Source of the DNA: Hyalella azteca
Lineage: Eukaryota > Arthropoda > Malacostraca > Amphipoda > Hyalellidae
Direction: 5' to 3'
Length of the DNA: 64,000 nt
Assembly (NCBI RefSeq): GCF_000764305.2
Contig: NW_025939472.1
Location: forward strand, 62,001 to 126,000
Shown here piece after piece: positions 62,190-64,000 of the stretch (position 1 is the stretch's first letter; each line of letters starts with the position of its first letter). Below the pieces are notes generated by a model. It made no database searches, was not told where the DNA came from, and saw nothing but the letters and a program-made list of their open reading frames with translations. The position numbers and the translations under genes are program-made.

Positions 62190-62372
62190 TCGTTTCGGTA
62201 CAAAATTTGGCACACTTCGCATGAACGACAAAAACGAGATACATCAGCAAATTTCCGGCCAAAAGAAATGGTTAAGGACTCTTTTTGGGTCTTGCGGGTA
62301 TATACCTAAGTGTCCTGCCATTACTGGATCACGGGCCAAAATCAATACCTTACGCACAAGGCATGACGGTAA
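62190..62372 (-). pseudogene. Ty3/Gypsy-type integrase zinc-binding fragment
   Basis: Read on minus, 62372-62244 gives LPSCLVRKV then MAGHLGI and HFFWP, the hallmark of the integrase N-terminal H2C2 domain of Gypsy LTR retrotransposons. A stop follows WPEIC, but a one-base shift continues as ADVSRFCRSCEVC, supplying the paired cysteines. The fragment is therefore frameshifted. It covers only the ~60-residue zinc finger, with no catalytic core after the cysteine pair and nothing upstream, because the sequence is interrupted by the library adapter at 62376. A short dead relic or an assembly-truncated copy. Confidence 0.75.
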
Positions 62373-62375
62373 TAC

Positions 62376-62413
62376 CTGTCTCTTATACACATCTAGATGT
62401 GTATAAGAGACAG
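62376..62413. other. Nextera mate-pair junction adapter (library artefact)
   Basis: CTGTCTCTTATACACATCT (62376-62394) is directly followed by its reverse complement AGATGTGTATAAGAGACAG (62395-62413). These are two Tn5 mosaic ends head to head, the circularisation junction of Nextera mate-pair libraries. It is not genomic. Open frames crossing it (62221-62406, 62244-62522, 62397-62603) are chimeric. The two flanks come from one circularised fragment and need not be adjacent in the genome. Confidence 0.98.
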
Positions 62414-62696
62414 GAATAGGATAAACGGACTGGGAAAAGCAGAGTGGGACAAGCGGACTGTAAAAGGCAGAGTGGGAAAAGTGGACTGGAGAGAACAGAG
62501 TGGGTCGAGTGGAGTGAGGCATGGGGAGTGGGAGAAGATAAGTGAGATAATCGGAGTAAGATTTACAGACAAGCGAAGAGGAAATAGACTAATATATAGT
62601 TAGGTAATAATATATATTAATATTACTTAATAGTAATAATATTTAGTTATTTAATAATATATATTAATAATATTATATCTAATATATAGGTATAAT
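62414..62696 (+). repeat. Diverged copy of the 58.7-59.6 kb repeats
   Basis: 62414-62600 matches the 14-bp array and its tail (58700-58900: AGTGGACTGGAGAGAA, GCATGGGGAGTGGGAGAAG). 62652-62696 is identical over 45 bp to 59562-59606. The intervening ~700 bp of the original are missing. As it lies between an adapter and an N, its placement is suspect. Confidence 0.85.
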
Positions 62697-62697
62697 N
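62697..62697. other. Assembly gap (single N)
   Basis: One ambiguous base at the end of 45 bp that are identical to 59562-59606, where the original continues differently. A likely scaffold join. Confidence 0.85.
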
Positions 62698-63342
62698 AAC
62701 CAAGACTGCGATCATCTACAATAAACTGAGATCCACTCATTTTAAGGGGCAAAATGCAACACCTAATAGTCCAGATTTAACTTCACCAACCACAACTGAC
62801 ACGCATACTGTCCACCATTGTAATAAGTTCAATATTCTCTAAGTCAGCTTTCGTCACTCCATAGGCTTTCGTCACTCATTTTCGTAACATAGTTTATTAC
62901 GACAGCAGGTGATTCGAGGCGATAAGAATTACGCCGATATTCTACTAATGAAATTGCGTATCTCGGAAGATCGTATATCAAGGAATTGATCATTATATTA
63001 GGGAATTGATCATTGTGAAAAATAATTTAACTGCTTTTGTTATGTGGTCTTAATGAACTCAACACCTGGAAAAGCTTTATTTAAGCATTCCCGGTGAGTG
63101 CTGTACTCGTTCGTCGGAAGTGCCGATATCGTGAGAAAAGCGGATCAGCCGAGATAGGTAGTTCGTGGTAGGAGCAGAGCTGCGATTCTGGTTTAAACTT
63201 CGGCCCGAGACGGACGTAAGTTACTGTGCTCTGTGCCCGACTGTGAAAATCACATAAATATAGTTGAATATTTGATATTGTAATTATTGATAGGTGTGTG
63301 GAGCAAAAGCTTGAGGCTAGAAGCTCCTTATTTATCTAAACG
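62698..63342 (+). other. Sequence upstream of LINE ORF1, possible 5' UTR
   Basis: 62704-62844 is an open plus frame of 47 codons rich in Thr and His, ending at a stop; it could be a LINE ORF remnant but is not identified. GGAATTGATCATT is repeated at 62980-63015. The GC-richer 63100-63240 may be the 5' UTR of the LINE whose ORF1 follows; its 5' end is not defined. Confidence 0.35.
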
Positions 63343-63870
63343 ATGCCGGTGCGTCGGCAGAAGCGGCGTAAGGGGGGCAGTTCGTCTATGTCTGATTCAG
63401 ACGGGGACACCGGCTCTTCTGCGACTGCATCATCAACGCTACAGAAAACCTCCCGTAAACAACCAAAGCATTCACAGGAAGACCCTCATAGCCAATCATT
63501 GCCAGTTGCTGATGGAGATGGTTCACTGCCAGCGCCGAACAGCTCGATGTGCATTTCCGATTCCAAAACCTCCAACATGCCAACATTAGCTGACCAACTG
63601 GGTGAACTGCCATTGCCAGTCTTGGAAGATGTAGAGGAGGCCAGTTCTGGTGATAGGCTTGGTGATCCTGGAATTGGAAACTTTGAGGGTTTTACCTGTC
63701 TCAGTGGACCTAGTCAGCTCCCACTTGACTCAGGGGAATCTGAAGGTGAGAGCCTCTTGACTCCTGCCCAAAGAACTGCTGGCACTAAAACTTCTATCAC
63801 CAACCCTGACTCAGACTCTGAGTCTGAGGTACCTGAGGCTGAGGGTGAGAGCCTGTTGACTCCTGCCCAA
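63343..63870 (+). CDS. Probable LINE (non-LTR retrotransposon) ORF1, 3' end lost in gap
   Basis: An ATG at 63343, preceded in frame by TAA (63337-63339), opens 176 codons to the N at 63871. The product starts basic (MPVRRQKRRKGG), then is Ser/Asp/Glu/Pro-rich and low in hydrophobics. A 33-residue (99-bp) tandem repeat begins: EGESLLTPAQ at residues 134-143 and again at 167-176, with the gap right at the end of the second. No zinc knuckle or RRM is seen in the visible part. Identification as ORF1 rests on position: an endonuclease-like frame follows at 63875. Without that neighbour it would be an unidentified acidic, Ser-rich protein. A host gene cut by the gap is the alternative. Confidence 0.5.
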
Positions 63871-63871
63871 N
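63871..63871. other. Assembly gap (single N) in repeat
   Basis: The gap coincides with the end of the second 99-bp repeat unit of ORF1. The true repeat number, the end of ORF1 and the start of ORF2 are probably collapsed here. Confidence 0.85.
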
Positions 63872-63874
63872 ACT

Positions 63875-64000
63875 AATAAGCTTAGCAATTTTAAATTAAA
63901 TATTTACACCAGTAAACCCCATATTGTCTGTTTGTCAGAAACATGGCTCTCACCAAATTATGAACCCAATGTCATCAATTATAATGCAATTTACAAACAC
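63875..64000 (+). CDS. Non-LTR retrotransposon ORF2, start of APE-type endonuclease (partial)
   Basis: 42 open codons running off the window end. The segment KPHIVCLSETWLSP, followed by a NYNAIYKH-like stretch, is characteristic of the apurinic-like endonuclease at the start of ORF2 in Jockey/CR1-type LINEs. The Glu of S-E-T-W-L is a metal-binding catalytic residue of this fold. The enzyme nicks target DNA to prime reverse transcription. The true start is upstream in the gap; the reverse transcriptase would lie beyond 64000. Confidence 0.85.

Noticed and set aside
62221..62603. Open frames across 62376-62413
   Set aside because: They run through the Nextera junction adapter and are chimeric.

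Overview
The window looks like AT-rich, mostly non-coding DNA from an invertebrate animal nuclear genome. An arthropod is my best guess, but no host gene is recognisable enough to name a taxon. The evidence is the lack of bacterial-style gene packing, decayed eukaryotic mobile elements (piggyBac, Ty3/Gypsy integrase, a Jockey/CR1-type LINE), several short inverted-repeat elements, and an exceptional number of minisatellites. Most long open frames here are by-products of tandem repeats whose unit keeps frames open. I found no confident host protein gene, no tRNA or rRNA, and no CRISPR array.

Layout. 0.8-1.5 kb: 18-bp array. 2.3-2.9 kb: 40-bp array. 3.9-7.7 kb: a tandem LTR-like structure built of ~141-bp repeats and a ~1-kb segment with a TATA box, present twice. 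9.4-9.9 kb: unidentified minus-strand frames. 11.8-12.0 kb: MITE-like element. 12.6-13.3 kb: 20-bp array. 15.9-20.6 kb: three of the six copies of a ~155-bp element whose core is a GGAC/AGAC microsatellite. 21.3 kb: a possible 43-nt minus-strand exon. 21.7-22.1 kb: self-complementary array. 23.6-23.9 kb: 56-bp array. 26.3-32.0 kb: a head-to-tail duplication of ~2.6-3.1 kb with nested arrays. 36.4-37.1 kb: a 50-bp array and a G-rich array. 37.7 and 43.8 kb: two long near-perfect hairpins. 46.9-48.5 kb: a piggyBac relic with an intact-looking 3' end. 49.3-49.7 kb: 94-bp array. 56.2-56.9 kb: 322-bp tandem duplication. 58.2-60.3 kb: 27-bp and 14-bp arrays and a ~710-bp duplication. 62.2 kb: Gypsy integrase relic. 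63.3-64.0 kb: LINE ORF1 and the start of its endonuclease.

The right end needs caution as an assembly. Positions 62376-62413 are exactly the 38-bp Nextera mate-pair junction (two head-to-head 19-bp Tn5 mosaic ends), which is a library artefact. Single-N gaps sit at 62697 and 63871. The sequence between the adapter and the first N is a diverged copy of the 58.7-59.6 kb repeats, so order and adjacency after about 62.37 kb should not be trusted without raw reads.

No set of genes in this window works together as a pathway. The biology visible is the dynamics of repeats and mobile elements. I looked for a new biological system and did not find one I can defend. The most interesting items are the GGAC-core element family, the tandem LTR-like locus, the mosaic duplication at 26-32 kb, the two long hairpins and the piggyBac relic.
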